12,652 nucleotides of DNA. Source: Bordetella parapertussis (GTDB lineage: Bacteria; Pseudomonadota; Gammaproteobacteria; Burkholderiales; SG8-39). Below are positions 1-6,487 of the stretch, one piece after another (position 1 is the first letter of the stretch; every line of letters begins with the position of its first letter). The stretch lies in the NCBI GenBank assembly GCA_945906975.1, contig CAMDRY010000045.1, positions 1 to 12,652 of the forward strand. Reading direction: 5' to 3'. The notes under the pieces are model-generated. The model was not told the origin of the DNA, made no database searches, and was given only the letters and a program-made list of their open reading frames with translations. The position numbers and the translations under genes are program-made.

Positions 1-2
1 TT

Positions 3-1037
3 CTCGAGCATATCAAGGTCGATCTGTTCCCCGACGAGGTGTATGTCTTCACGCCCAAGGGTCGGATACTGTCGCTGCCGCGCGACGCCACCCCGGTGGA
101 CTTCGCCTATACGGTGCACACCGACGTGGGCAATCGCTGCGTCGCCGTCAAGATCAACCATGAGCTGGTGCCGCTGCGCACGGTGCTCAAGAACGGTGAT
201 CGCGTCGAGATCATCACCGCCAGCCACGCCCACCCCAACCCGTCCTGGCTGACCTACGTCAAGACCGGCAAGGCGCGCTCGCAGATACGCCATTTTCTCA
301 AGACCATGCAGTCGGGCGAGTCGGCGACGCTGGGCGAGCGCCTGCTCAACCAGGCGCTGCGCGCGCTGGGCAGTTCGCTCGCCGAGGTGACCGTGGAGCG
401 CTGGGACAAGATGCTGCGCGACTCCAGTGCCAAATCGCGCAAGGAGGTGCTGGGGGATATCGGCCTGGGCAAGCGCCTGCCGGCGATTGTCGCGCGACGC
501 CTGCTCGCGCTCTATGACCACCCGGCGGCTGAGGGTGCCAATGGTGCCAAGGGCGCCAAGGGCGCCAAGGGTGCCAAGGGTGCCAAGGGTGCGCATTCGA
601 TCACCATCCGCGGCACCGAGGGCATGGCGGTGCAGTTTGCCTCGTGCTGCAATCCGATTCCGGGCGACCCGATCATCGGCTTTATCAAAAAGGGCGAGGG
701 TCTGGTCATCCACACCCATGATTGCAAGACTGCCATACGCTCGCGCAGCGACCCGGAAAAATGGATAGACGTCGACTGGGATCCGGAAACCGACAAGCTG
801 TTTGACGTGAACGTGCGCACCACCGTGCTGGACAAGCGCGGCGTGCTGGCCAAGATTGCGGCGGCGATTGCCGATGCCGGCTGTAACATTGCCAATATTT
901 CGGTTGAAGAGAGCAGCGACATGTACGCCACCAACCACTTCACGCTGCAGGTGTCGAGCCGCCAGCACCTCGCCCGCGTGATGCGCGCGCTGCGCTCGAT
1001 TCCGGAGGTCGTGCGGATCGCCCGCGTCAAGGACTGA
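3..1037 (+). CDS. spoT: Bifunctional (p)ppGpp synthetase/hydrolase SpoT, C-terminal part (5' end outside window)
   Basis: This is the regulatory half of a long RelA/SpoT protein that makes and degrades the alarmone (p)ppGpp. The frame is open from base 3, so the first in-frame GTG at 39 is an internal valine, not a start; the HD hydrolase and synthetase domains lie upstream. The visible 344 residues run in order: TGS domain (about 1-65, with VFTPKGRI and the DFAYTVHTDVG block), a helical region, a glycine-alanine-lysine repeat linker (178-197), the RIS/zinc-finger region (CC at 215-216, H237, C241), and an ACT domain (about 265-344). The PEKW-V-WD-ET stretch and the GEGLVIH block resemble SpoT more than RelA; that is a comparison from memory. 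It ends 71 bases before rdgB. Small hairpins lie at 1039-1052 and 1070-1082 without a T-run, so co-transcription with rdgB is possible. The repeat linker is the odd feature. Confidence 0.93.
   Translation, partial: LEHIKVDLFPDEVYVFTPKGRILSLPRDATPVDFAYTVHTDVGNRCVAVKINHELVPLRTVLKNGDRVEIITASHAHPNPSWLTYVKTGKARSQIRHFLKTMQSGESATLGERLLNQALRALGSSLAEVTVERWDKMLRDSSAKSRKEVLGDIGLGKRLPAIVARRLLALYDHPAAEGANGAKGAKGAKGAKGAKGAHSITIRGTEGMAVQFASCCNPIPGDPIIGFIKKGEGLVIHTHDCKTAIRSRSDPEKWIDVDWDPETDKLFDVNVRTTVLDKRGVLAKIAAAIADAGCNIANISVEESSDMYATNHFTLQVSSRQHLARVMRALRSIPEVVRIARVKD
534..593 (+). repeat. 9-bp in-frame tandem repeat encoding Gly-Ala-Lys units within spoT
   Basis: Six 9-base units of the form GGYGCCAAK (534-587) are followed by a partial GGTGCG (588-593). 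They encode one Gly-Ala-Asn, five Gly-Ala-Lys and a final Gly-Ala. The units differ only at the third position of the glycine codon and, in the first unit, at the last base. The array sits between the helical domain and the zinc-finger/RIS domain. Because the unit is a multiple of three, gain or loss of copies would lengthen or shorten a positively charged flexible linker without breaking the frame. Confidence 0.95.
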
Positions 1038-1108
1038 CCGGCTGGAAAGCCGCGCCAGACAAGGATTTCCAGGCGATGCCTGCCCATTAAAACACCGAGA
1101 CCGCACTG

Positions 1109-1726
1109 ATGAAAGAACTCGTCCTCGCCTCAGGTAATGCCGGAAAAATCCGGGAATTCGAGGCCATGCTGGGGCCGCTTGGCTACACCGTGATTGCGCA
1201 GGGCGCGCTTGGCATCGCCGATGCGGAGGAGCCGCATGGCACCTTTGTCGAGAACGCCCTGGCCAAGGCGCGCCACGCCAGCCGCCTGTCGGGCAAGCCG
1301 GCGCTTGCCGACGACTCGGGCATTTGCGTGCGCGCGCTCGGCGGTGCACCCGGTGTGCATTCAGCGCGTTACGCCGGTGAAGCGCCATCGGGCGAGCCGA
1401 CCGGGCGCGAGGCCAATGACGCGCGCAACAACCGCAAGCTTCTTGCCGCGCTCAGCGCTGTCGCGGATAAAAGCGCACATTATTTCGCTGTCATCGTGCT
1501 GTTGCGCCACGCCGATGATCCGGAGCCGCTGATCGCCGAAGGGCGCTGGCAGGGCTGCCTCGTTGATGCGCCGCGCGGCGAAAACGGCTTTGGTTACGAC
1601 CCGTATTTCCTGCTGCCCGAGCTGGGCAAGACCGCCGCGGAGCTCGATGCCGCGAGCAAGAACGCTGTCAGTCATCGCGGTCGTGCATTGCAGCGCCTGC
1701 TCGCGCTGCTGCAAGAGGGCGGTTGA
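1109..1726 (+). CDS. rdgB: RdgB/HAM1 non-canonical purine NTP pyrophosphatase
   Basis: This enzyme hydrolyses dITP, ITP and XTP to the monophosphate and pyrophosphate, keeping deaminated purines out of DNA and RNA. The 205-residue length matches the family. Visible family motifs are LASGNAGKIREFEAML at the N-terminus (phosphate binding), GTFVENALAKARHAS, the metal-binding DDSGICVRALGGAPGVHSAR block, FGYDPYF, and SHRGRAL near the C-terminus. The ATG at 1109 places the first motif right at the N-terminus, as expected. No strong ribosome binding site is visible. The stop codon TGA (1724-1726) shares its last base with the ATG of hemW, so the two genes are probably translationally coupled. Gene order rdgB-hemW is common in proteobacteria. 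Cytoplasmic. Confidence 0.96.
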   Translation: MKELVLASGNAGKIREFEAMLGPLGYTVIAQGALGIADAEEPHGTFVENALAKARHASRLSGKPALADDSGICVRALGGAPGVHSARYAGEAPSGEPTGREANDARNNRKLLAALSAVADKSAHYFAVIVLLRHADDPEPLIAEGRWQGCLVDAPRGENGFGYDPYFLLPELGKTAAELDAASKNAVSHRGRALQRLLALLQEGG

Positions 1727-2934
1727 TGTCCGCCCCTGGCGGCGGTGCGCAGGTTTCAGTGTTGCGCGATCTTAGCGGCGCCCGCCTCGAGAGCCTGCCG
1801 CCGCTCTCGCTGTATGTGCACATCCCCTGGTGCGTGCGCAAATGCCCCTACTGCGATTTCAATTCGCATGAGTCGAGGCAGGCCATTCCGGAAGAGGCCT
1901 ATGTTGCGGCGCTGATAGCGGACCTCGAGGCCGCGCTGCCGCAGGTGTGGGGCCGGCGCGTGCACAGCATTTTTTTTGGCGGTGGAACGCCCAGCCTGTT
2001 TTTGGCGCGCTCGATCGATGCGCTGCTGGCGGCGTTTCGCGCGCGCCTGCCCCTTGCGCCCGATTGCGAGATCACCCTGGAGGCGAATCCGGGCACCTTC
2101 GAGTCGGATAAATTTCGCGATTACCGCGCGGCCGGCGTGAACCGCCTGTCCATCGGCATCCAGAGCTTCAATCCGCGCCACCTCAAGGCGCTGGGGCGTA
2201 TTCACGATGACGCCGAGGCGCATCGCGCTGTCGAGATTGCGCACCGGCATTTTGACAATTTCAACCTCGACCTGATGTACGCGCTGCCGCAACAGACGCC
2301 AGAGGAGTGCATGAGTGACGTGGGCATGGCGGTAGCCTGCGGCACGCAGCACTTGTCGCTATACCACCTCACGCTCGAGCCCAACACGCCTTTTCACCGT
2401 ACGCCGCCCTCTTTGCCAGACGATGACACGGCCGCGGCGATGCAGGAGGCGATCGAGGCGGCCCTGGCGGCGAGTGCTTACCGGCATTACGAAACATCGG
2501 CCTATGCCCGTGACGGACACGAGAGCCGCCATAACCTCAACTACTGGCGCTTTGGCGATTACCTGGGCATAGGCGCCGGCGCCCACTCCAAGCTGTCGTT
2601 CTCTGATCGCATCATCCGGCAGATGCGCTGGAAGCATCCGCGCAGTTATCTCGAGCAGGCGGCCAAGGGCGCCTTCGTGCAGGAAGAAAACGTCGTCGGC
2701 CGCGCCGACCGTGTGTTTGAATTCATGATGAACGCGCTGCGCCTGACCGGCGGTTTCGCCATTGACGATTTTGTCGTGCGCACCGGCTTGCCCCTTGCCG
2801 CCGCGGAGCGTGCGCTGGGTGCGGCCGAGGCGCGCGGCCTGATCCGGCGCGACGCCCTGCGCATTGCGCCAACCGAACTGGGGCGGCGCTTTCTCAATGA
2901 TTTGCTGGGTCTGTTTTTACCGGAATCGGCATGA
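1726..2934 (+). CDS. hemW: HemW, radical SAM heme chaperone (coproporphyrinogen III oxidase-like)
   Basis: HemW binds heme and an S-adenosylmethionine-dependent 4Fe-4S cluster and is thought to insert heme into respiratory enzymes; it is often mislabelled as HemN. The product is 402 residues. The cluster motif is C36-x3-C40-x2-C43-D-F after YVHIPW; a phenylalanine two places after the third cysteine is typical of HemW, whereas HemN has a fourth cysteine there. The FFGGGTPSL block (83-91) is the radical-SAM glycine-rich SAM-binding motif, and the C-terminal HemN domain is present (HNLNYWRFGDYLGIGAGAHS). I chose the ATG at 1726, preceded by GAGGG at 1715-1719 with a 6-base spacer; a TTG one codon earlier is also open. 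It overlaps the rdgB stop by one base. Downstream it converges on trmB across an inverted-repeat element. Confidence 0.95.
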   Translation: MSAPGGGAQVSVLRDLSGARLESLPPLSLYVHIPWCVRKCPYCDFNSHESRQAIPEEAYVAALIADLEAALPQVWGRRVHSIFFGGGTPSLFLARSIDALLAAFRARLPLAPDCEITLEANPGTFESDKFRDYRAAGVNRLSIGIQSFNPRHLKALGRIHDDAEAHRAVEIAHRHFDNFNLDLMYALPQQTPEECMSDVGMAVACGTQHLSLYHLTLEPNTPFHRTPPSLPDDDTAAAMQEAIEAALAASAYRHYETSAYARDGHESRHNLNYWRFGDYLGIGAGAHSKLSFSDRIIRQMRWKHPRSYLEQAAKGAFVQEENVVGRADRVFEFMMNALRLTGGFAIDDFVVRTGLPLAAAERALGAAEARGLIRRDALRIAPTELGRRFLNDLLGLFLPESA

Positions 2935-2962
2935 GCTTGCATATCAAATCTTGCAAGTAACG

Positions 2963-3053
2963 GCATTGCGAGGAGCGAAGCGACGAAGCAATCTTGTGGC
3001 ATCGGATTGCCCCCCCAAGCGCGACGAGATTGCTTCGCTGCGCTCGCAATGAC
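2963..3053. repeat. Imperfect inverted-repeat element between convergent genes
   Basis: The left arm (2963-2994) and right arm (3027-3053) are inverted copies: both carry CATTGCGAG at the outer end and CGAAGCAATCT at the inner end. The left arm has about six extra bases in the middle. The interior holds GGCATCGGATTG and a run of seven C (3010-3016). From memory, closely similar palindromic sequences recur in many environmental proteobacterial genomes, and their conceptual translations give the recurring SLRAQRSNL peptide; that string occurs on the minus strand here. The element lies between the stop codons of hemW and trmB and could fold into a long hairpin acting as a two-way transcription barrier. 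It has no coding capacity of its own. Confidence 0.75.
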
Positions 3054-3069
3054 GCGAACGTATAGCTGT

Positions 3070-3744
3070 TCAGCGTTTGTGAAAAACGATATCCCAGACG
3101 CCGTGACCGAGTTTGAGGCCGCGGCTTTCGAACTTGGTTTGCGGTCTTGCGTCCGGTCGCGGCGCGAAGCCGTCGGCGGTGTTTTTCAGCGCCGGCTCCG
3201 CCGACAAGACGGCGAGAATGTGTTCGGCATATTCCTGCCAGTCGGTTGCGGCGTGGACGTAGCCGCCGGTCTTGAGGCGTGAGGCGAGCAGCGCGGCCAG
3301 CGGCCCCTGGATCAGGCGGCGCTTGTGATGGCGTTTTTTCGGCCACGGGTCGGGGAAGAAAATGTGCACCCCGTCGAGCGACTGCGGCGCGATCATTTTC
3401 TCCAGCACTTCCACGGCGTCGTACTGGATGATGCGCACATTGGTGAGGCCCAGCTCGCCGATCTGCTTGAGCAAGCTGCCGACGCCGGGGGTGTGCACCT
3501 CGATGCCCAGATAATCGTTCTGCGGGTGGGCCTGCGCTATGGCCGCGGTGGTCTCGCCCATGCCAAAGCCGATTTCGAGAATGTTCGAGGCGATGCGTCC
3601 AAACGCCCCGCCCAGATCGAGCGGCTCGGGCGCATACGGAATGCCGAACACCGGCAGCAGTGTTTCGTGCGCGCGCTGCTGCGCATTGGACAGCCGCCCC
3701 TGACGCAGCACGAAGCTGCGGATGCTGCGCCGCTCTTCAGTCAT
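3070..3744 (-). CDS. trmB: TrmB, tRNA (guanine-46-N7)-methyltransferase
   Basis: TrmB uses S-adenosylmethionine to make m7G at position 46 in the variable loop of tRNAs. The 224-residue product has the family's SAM-binding LEIGFGMGE (56-64), the [10 protein letters not shown] block (80-89), and the hallmark [15 protein letters not shown] (120-134), which carries substrate-binding residues. The C-terminal TKFE-RG-LGHGVWD block is also typical. The ATG at 3744 lies six bases after the thiG stop; an AGG overlapping that stop supplies a short ribosome binding site, so trmB is the last gene of a thiS-thiG-trmB operon. This gene set is, from memory, common in betaproteobacteria, with no known biochemical link between thiazole synthesis and tRNA methylation. 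Transcription converges with hemW. Confidence 0.96.
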   Translation of the reverse strand: MTEERRSIRSFVLRQGRLSNAQQRAHETLLPVFGIPYAPEPLDLGGAFGRIASNILEIGFGMGETTAAIAQAHPQNDYLGIEVHTPGVGSLLKQIGELGLTNVRIIQYDAVEVLEKMIAPQSLDGVHIFFPDPWPKKRHHKRRLIQGPLAALLASRLKTGGYVHAATDWQEYAEHILAVLSAEPALKNTADGFAPRPDARPQTKFESRGLKLGHGVWDIVFHKR

Positions 3745-3750
3745 CGGGCC

Positions 3751-4560
3751 TTATGCGGTTTTGGGAGCGCTTGGTGCGCCGGGTGCGATCATGCCGCCGA
3801 CCGGGGAGCTGGGCACGGCCGAATAGAGCTTTCTTGGCATGCGTCCGGCGAGAAAGGCTTCGCGTCCGGCCTCAACGGCTTTTTTCATCGCCCCGGCCAT
3901 CAGCACCGGGTCTTGCGCCTTGGCCACCGCGGTGTTCATCAGCACGGCATCGCAACCGAGTTCCATCGCAATGGCCGCATCCGAGGCGGTGCCGACGCCG
4001 GCATCCACCACCACCGGCACCTTGGCCGCGTCTATGATCAACTGCAGGTTCCACGGGTTGAGTATGCCCATGCCAGAGCCGATCAGCGAGGCGAGGGGCA
4101 TGATGGCGACGCAGCCAATGTCCTCGAGCTGCTTTGCAATGATCGGATCGTCGCTGGTGTAGACCATCACCTTGAAACCTTCGGCGACCAGTGTTTTGGC
4201 GGCGGCGATGGTCTCGATGACATTGGGGTAGAGGGTGTGCGGATCGCCCAGCACCTCGAGCTTGACCAGGTCGTGGCCGTCGAGCAGTTCGCGCGCCAGG
4301 CGCAGCGTGCGCACCGCATCCTCGGCGTTGTAACAGCCGGCGGTATTGGGCAGGTAGGTGTATCTGGAGGGCGGCAGCGCATCCAGGAGCGAGGGCTCGC
4401 CGGCGTTCTGGCCGATGTTGGTGCGGCGGATGGCAACGGTGACGATGTCCGCGCCGCTCGCTTCCACGGCGCGCCGCGTCTGGTCGAAATCCTTGTACTT
4501 GCCGGTGCCGATCAACAGGCGTGAGCGGTAGGTTTTTCCGGCCATGCTGAAGGTATGCAT
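3751..4560 (-). CDS. thiG: ThiG, thiazole synthase
   Basis: ThiG condenses 1-deoxy-D-xylulose 5-phosphate, dehydroglycine and the ThiS thiocarboxylate into the thiazole phosphate moiety of thiamine. The 269-residue product shows the (beta/alpha)8-barrel family blocks: [13 protein letters not shown] near the N-terminus, AIRRTN, the Schiff-base lysine in VKLEVLGD (K100), [33 protein letters not shown], and [10 protein letters not shown] short alanine-proline-rich tail follows the conserved domain. The ATG at 4560 shares one base with the thiS stop codon, which argues for coupled translation and matches the functional pairing of the two proteins. trmB follows six bases after the stop. No thiE or thiO is adjacent, so the rest of the thiamine pathway must be encoded elsewhere. 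Confidence 0.97.
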   Translation of the reverse strand: MHTFSMAGKTYRSRLLIGTGKYKDFDQTRRAVEASGADIVTVAIRRTNIGQNAGEPSLLDALPPSRYTYLPNTAGCYNAEDAVRTLRLARELLDGHDLVKLEVLGDPHTLYPNVIETIAAAKTLVAEGFKVMVYTSDDPIIAKQLEDIGCVAIMPLASLIGSGMGILNPWNLQLIIDAAKVPVVVDAGVGTASDAAIAMELGCDAVLMNTAVAKAQDPVLMAGAMKKAVEAGREAFLAGRMPRKLYSAVPSSPVGGMIAPGAPSAPKTA

Positions 4561-4763
4561 CAGCCTCCCCCGACCGCGACGACGATTTCAAGGTGATCGC
4601 CGTTGGCGAGGCGTGTGTCGGCGTAGCGGCTGCGCGGCACGATCTCGCCGTTGCGCTCAATGGCGACGCGTTTTCCGGCGAGGGCGAGTTCGTCGAGCAG
4701 CTCGGTCACGGCGAGGGCGCGCCCGAACTGCCTGTTGTCGCCGTTAATGGTCACTTCCAGCAC
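4560..4763 (-). CDS. thiS: ThiS, sulfur carrier protein for thiazole synthesis
   Basis: ThiS is a small ubiquitin-like protein; its C-terminal glycine is adenylated and converted to a thiocarboxylate that donates sulfur to ThiG. The 67-residue product ends in the required Gly-Gly (here VAVGGG) and shows the beta-grasp pattern [33 protein letters not shown] and GDHLEIV. I chose the GTG at 4763: it gives the normal family length and is preceded by a perfect GGAGG (4771-4775 on the complement) with a 7-base spacer. The same frame stays open further upstream, to 5108, but that extension has no similarity to ThiS and crosses the promoter. The stop overlaps the thiG start by one base. First gene of thiS-thiG-trmB. 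Confidence 0.95.
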   Translation of the reverse strand: MLEVTINGDNRQFGRALAVTELLDELALAGKRVAIERNGEIVPRSRYADTRLANGDHLEIVVAVGGG

Positions 4764-4770
4764 GGTAAAG

Positions 4771-4775
4771 CCTCC
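4771..4775 (-). promoter_or_regulatory. Ribosome binding site of thiS
   Basis: A perfect GGAGG on the minus strand lies seven bases before the GTG at 4763. It decides the thiS start, because the reading frame remains open far upstream. Confidence 0.85.
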
Positions 4776-4781
4776 GCATAA

Positions 4782-5153
4782 ATGGGCCAACGGCCACTGC
4801 GGGCCGCTGTTGCTTCCAACGGGCTCAATTATAGCCGCACCGCATGCGCCGGGCGGGTGCGGCTGGCGGTCTTGCCCAAGGTGCCGACCTTTGAGGAACG
4901 CGGCGTGCGTGGCATGCTGGCTTTGGCCTGGTACGGCATCATGGCGCCGGCCGGAACGCCCAGGGCGATTGTCGAGCGATTGAACAAGGAAACCAATGCG
5001 GCCTTGCAGTCGCCTGGGTTGCGCAAGCAACTGATCGATTTTGGCGCCGAAATCGGCAGCCGCAGCGCCGAGGACTTTGCCGCCTTTGCGTTGGCCGAGA
5101 TCAAGCACTACGAGAGCATCGTCGCCATTTCCGGCGCAAAAATGGCGCCCTGA
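4782..5153 (+). pseudogene. 5'-truncated Bug/TctC-family solute-binding protein remnant (C-terminal part only)
   Basis: Bug proteins are periplasmic binding proteins of about 320 residues that feed tripartite tricarboxylate transporters. From about 4857 to the stop at 5151-5153 the frame encodes only the last ~98 residues of such a protein: LPKVPTFEERGVRG, LAWYGIMAPAGTPRAIVERLN, LRKQLIDFGAE and SAEDFAAFALAEIKHYESIV all match the usual C-terminal half-domain. The signal peptide and first two thirds are absent. The frame can be opened from an ATG at 4782, but residues 1-25 look non-homologous and lie over the thiS promoter and leader on the other strand. A functional product is unlikely because the ligand cleft needs both lobes. 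The stop codon sits in the loop of the opposing gene's terminator. Confidence 0.8.
4828..4833 (-). promoter_or_regulatory. Candidate -10 box for the thiS-thiG-trmB operon
   Basis: The minus strand reads TATAAT exactly, 64 bases upstream of the thiS GTG, which would give a leader of roughly 55-60 bases. No good -35 hexamer is found at 16-18 bases and there is no TG extension, so an activator or weak promoter is possible. The leader is too short for, and lacks the conserved boxes of, a thiamine pyrophosphate riboswitch. The upstream half of this promoter falls at the edge of a truncated Bug gene. Confidence 0.5.
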
Positions 5154-5160
5154 GGCGCCA
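5138..5160 (-). terminator. Intrinsic terminator of the RraA-like gene
   Basis: On the minus strand a perfect 7-bp stem (TGGCGCC/GGCGCCA, arms at 5154-5160 and 5143-5149) with a four-base loop is followed by five T (5138-5142). It lies 60 bases beyond the stop of the minus-strand RraA-like gene. The loop contains the TGA stop codon of the plus-strand Bug remnant. Confidence 0.7.
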
Positions 5161-5219
5161 GTCTCAGGGGCTCACCCAGGGGGCCCCAAGCGCGGCGCTG
5201 CCCGCCAGCGGCGCGCGCT

Positions 5220-5897
5220 TTATTTCGCGCCGGAGGTGTCGCAGCCGCGCGCCTTGAGCACCTCGTCAACCCATTTGCGGTCGTAGGTTCCGGCGGCGAT
5301 GTCGCGCATGGCCGCTTGTTCCGCCTTGTGCTGCGCCTCGGCGGCTGTGATGATGGACTCAGCGTTCTCTTGCGCGATCGCCAGCACGCCGTCGTGGTCG
5401 CCGGTGATCAGGTCGCCGGGCCGCACCACCATGCCGCCGACGGACACGACCACGTTGATTTCGCCGGGACCGTCTTTGTAGGGGCCGCGGTGGGTTACGC
5501 CGGCCGCGTAGACCGGGAAATCGCCGTCGGCGAGGATTTCCGCATCGCGGATGGCGCCGTCGATGATAAAGCCGGCGAGGCCGCGCTTTTGCGCCCAGCC
5601 TGACATGAGCTCGCCGATGATGGCCGTGTCGAGCGCGCCACCGGCGTCCACGACGATGACGTCACCGGGGGCTGCCATGTCGATGGCCTTGTGCACCATG
5701 AGGTTGTCGCCCGGGCGCGTTTTTACCGTGAATGCGGTGCCTATCATTTTCCCCGACTGGTGCATTGGTTGCAGCGCGGCGCCGTGTACGCGCGCCATGT
5801 TGTCGCTGACATTGGAAACAGGCAGCAGGCCCAGTCGTTGCAGCAGCCTTGGATCGGCGCGTTTGGGCGAGGGGAGAATGCGAAAACCGATGGCCAT
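5220..5897 (-). CDS. RraA-like / 4-hydroxy-4-methyl-2-oxoglutarate aldolase family protein
   Basis: The 225-residue product belongs to the family once called demethylmenaquinone methyltransferase-like. It contains RNase E inhibitors (RraA) and class II pyruvate aldolases acting on 4-hydroxy-4-methyl-2-oxoglutarate or 4-carboxy-4-hydroxy-2-oxoadipate. The fold signatures are visible: PGDVIVVD, ALDTAIIGELMSGWAQKRG, GFIIDGAIRDAE with the catalytic/metal-site Arg117-Asp118, and RPGDLITGDHDGVLAI. A full Arg-Asp pair and the extra C-terminal helices favour a metal-dependent aldolase over an RraA inhibitor, but the substrate cannot be read from sequence. The ATG at 5897 is preceded by GGAAGGA (5904-5910) with a 6-base spacer. 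It is flanked by two eroded Bug genes on the opposite strand; Bug proteins and such aldolases often occur together in carboxylate catabolism clusters. A terminator follows at 5138-5160. Confidence 0.88.
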   Translation of the reverse strand: MAIGFRILPSPKRADPRLLQRLGLLPVSNVSDNMARVHGAALQPMHQSGKMIGTAFTVKTRPGDNLMVHKAIDMAAPGDVIVVDAGGALDTAIIGELMSGWAQKRGLAGFIIDGAIRDAEILADGDFPVYAAGVTHRGPYKDGPGEINVVVSVGGMVVRPGDLITGDHDGVLAIAQENAESIITAAEAQHKAEQAAMRDIAAGTYDRKWVDEVLKARGCDTSGAK

Positions 5898-5903
5898 GGT
5901 ATT

Positions 5904-5910
5904 TCCTTCC
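5904..5910 (-). promoter_or_regulatory. Ribosome binding site of the RraA-like gene
   Basis: GGAAGGA on the minus strand lies six bases before the ATG at 5897 and fixes this start. The 119 bases between this gene and the divergent Bug fragment at 6017 show no convincing -35/-10 pair. Confidence 0.7.
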
Positions 5911-6016
5911 GGTGTCGTGCTTTGGGTGTTTGGGCGGGGCGGCGGGCGAAGGCGGGGGCCGAGGATAGCAAATATTGCGGTGTTTCCGGGCGGATCGGAG
6001 CAGTCAGTGATGGCGG

Positions 6017-6364
6017 ATGGCGGACAAGTTGATTACCATGCGCGACGATATGAACTCCTTTCGCATGCGATGGTTGGAGCCGGGCAGGGCGCTAATCCGC
6101 TGGCATGGTATTGCCGCGGCCTGTGCGCTGTGCATGGTGCTCGTCCCTGCGGTGGCAAGCGCCCAGGCCGGCGCCGCGCCCGGGGCAGAGACGTTCCCCC
6201 TGCGGCCGGTGTGCGTGGTTGGTACCAACTCGCCAGGGGGCAGCCCGGATATCCTGATACGCACCATCGTTTCCAAGCTGGCGGAAGAATTGGGGAAGCC
6301 GGTGGTGGTGGCCACCACGCCTGAGCGTTACGGCGAAATCAACAAGGCCGATTACGCACGCTAG
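6017..6364 (+). pseudogene. Bug/TctC-family solute-binding protein with N-terminus and signal peptide but lacking its middle
   Basis: The 115-codon frame starts like a Bug protein. A charged N-terminus is followed by a hydrophobic signal segment (IAAACALCMVLVPAVASAQA, about residues 32-51), then FPLRPVCVVGTNSPGGSPDIL and the amphipathic IRTIVSKLAEELGKPVVV, which align with the usual first strand and helix of the family. Immediately after VVV it reads TTPERYGEINKADYAR and stops; that tail resembles the C-terminal helix of Bug proteins. About 200 residues in between are missing, consistent with an internal in-frame deletion. Several ATGs (6017, 6038, 6050) could serve as start. It might be expressed as a small exported peptide, but it cannot form a binding cleft. 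The TAG stop (6362-6364) may replace a TGG tryptophan codon, since the frame otherwise stays open to TAA at 6377. Confidence 0.65.
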
Positions 6365-6385
6365 CGGCGCGCGGTGTAATCGGCC
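6346..6385. other. Strong hairpin spanning the end of the Bug fragment
   Basis: GGCCGATTAC (6346-6355) and its exact reverse complement GTAATCGGCC (6376-6385) enclose a 20-base loop holding the TAG stop codon and GCTAGC; two more pairs may form inside. There is no T-run on either side, so it is at best a factor-assisted terminator or an mRNA-end stabiliser. It may also be the original 3' hairpin of the Bug gene. Confidence 0.55.
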
Positions 6386-6471
6386 AAGCTCAAGATTGAG
6401 TGAGGTTGTGGCGCGTGCATCGCGCGCCTGCCCCGGATACGACGAAGGTCTTCGGGACGCGCAAATCGCGG

Positions 6472-6477
6472 TAAAAT
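6472..6477 (+). promoter_or_regulatory. Candidate -10 box for tRNA-Gly
   Basis: TAAAAT lies ten bases before the mature 5' end of the tRNA, the usual place for a stable-RNA promoter. No clear -35 hexamer is seen at 16-18 bases; a small palindrome (CGAAGGTCTTCG) covers that place. Confidence 0.5.
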
Positions 6478-6487
6478 CCACCCTATC

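Noticed and set aside
534..593. CRISPR-like or intergenic repeat array
   Set aside because: The repeats are 9 bases long, contiguous without spacers, in frame and inside the spoT coding region.
1726..2934. HemN, oxygen-independent coproporphyrinogen III oxidase
   Set aside because: The cluster motif is CxxxCxxCDF, with phenylalanine where HemN has a fourth cysteine, and the gene follows rdgB as hemW usually does.
2894..3346. A minus-strand frame reading through the inverted repeat (150 codons)
   Set aside because: It contains SLRAQRSNL-type peptides from the repeat and otherwise overlaps trmB in another frame; a spurious product.
3325..4524. A 399-codon open frame on the plus strand
   Set aside because: It lies antisense to thiG and trmB, both clearly recognisable. 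Its product is rich in His, Arg and Gly with no family motif, as expected for a shadow frame in high-GC DNA.
4764..4850. Thiamine pyrophosphate riboswitch upstream of thiS
   Set aside because: The predicted leader is only about 60 bases and I could not find the conserved TPP-box sequences on the minus strand.
4560..5108. A long 182-codon version of thiS starting upstream
   Set aside because: Only the last 67 residues are ThiS-like. The extension would be translated from antisense Bug sequence and the promoter region, while a perfect binding site marks the internal GTG.
5551..6324. A 257-codon plus-strand open frame
   Set aside because: It is mostly antisense to the RraA-like gene and then out of frame with the Bug fragment; it shows no recognisable domain.
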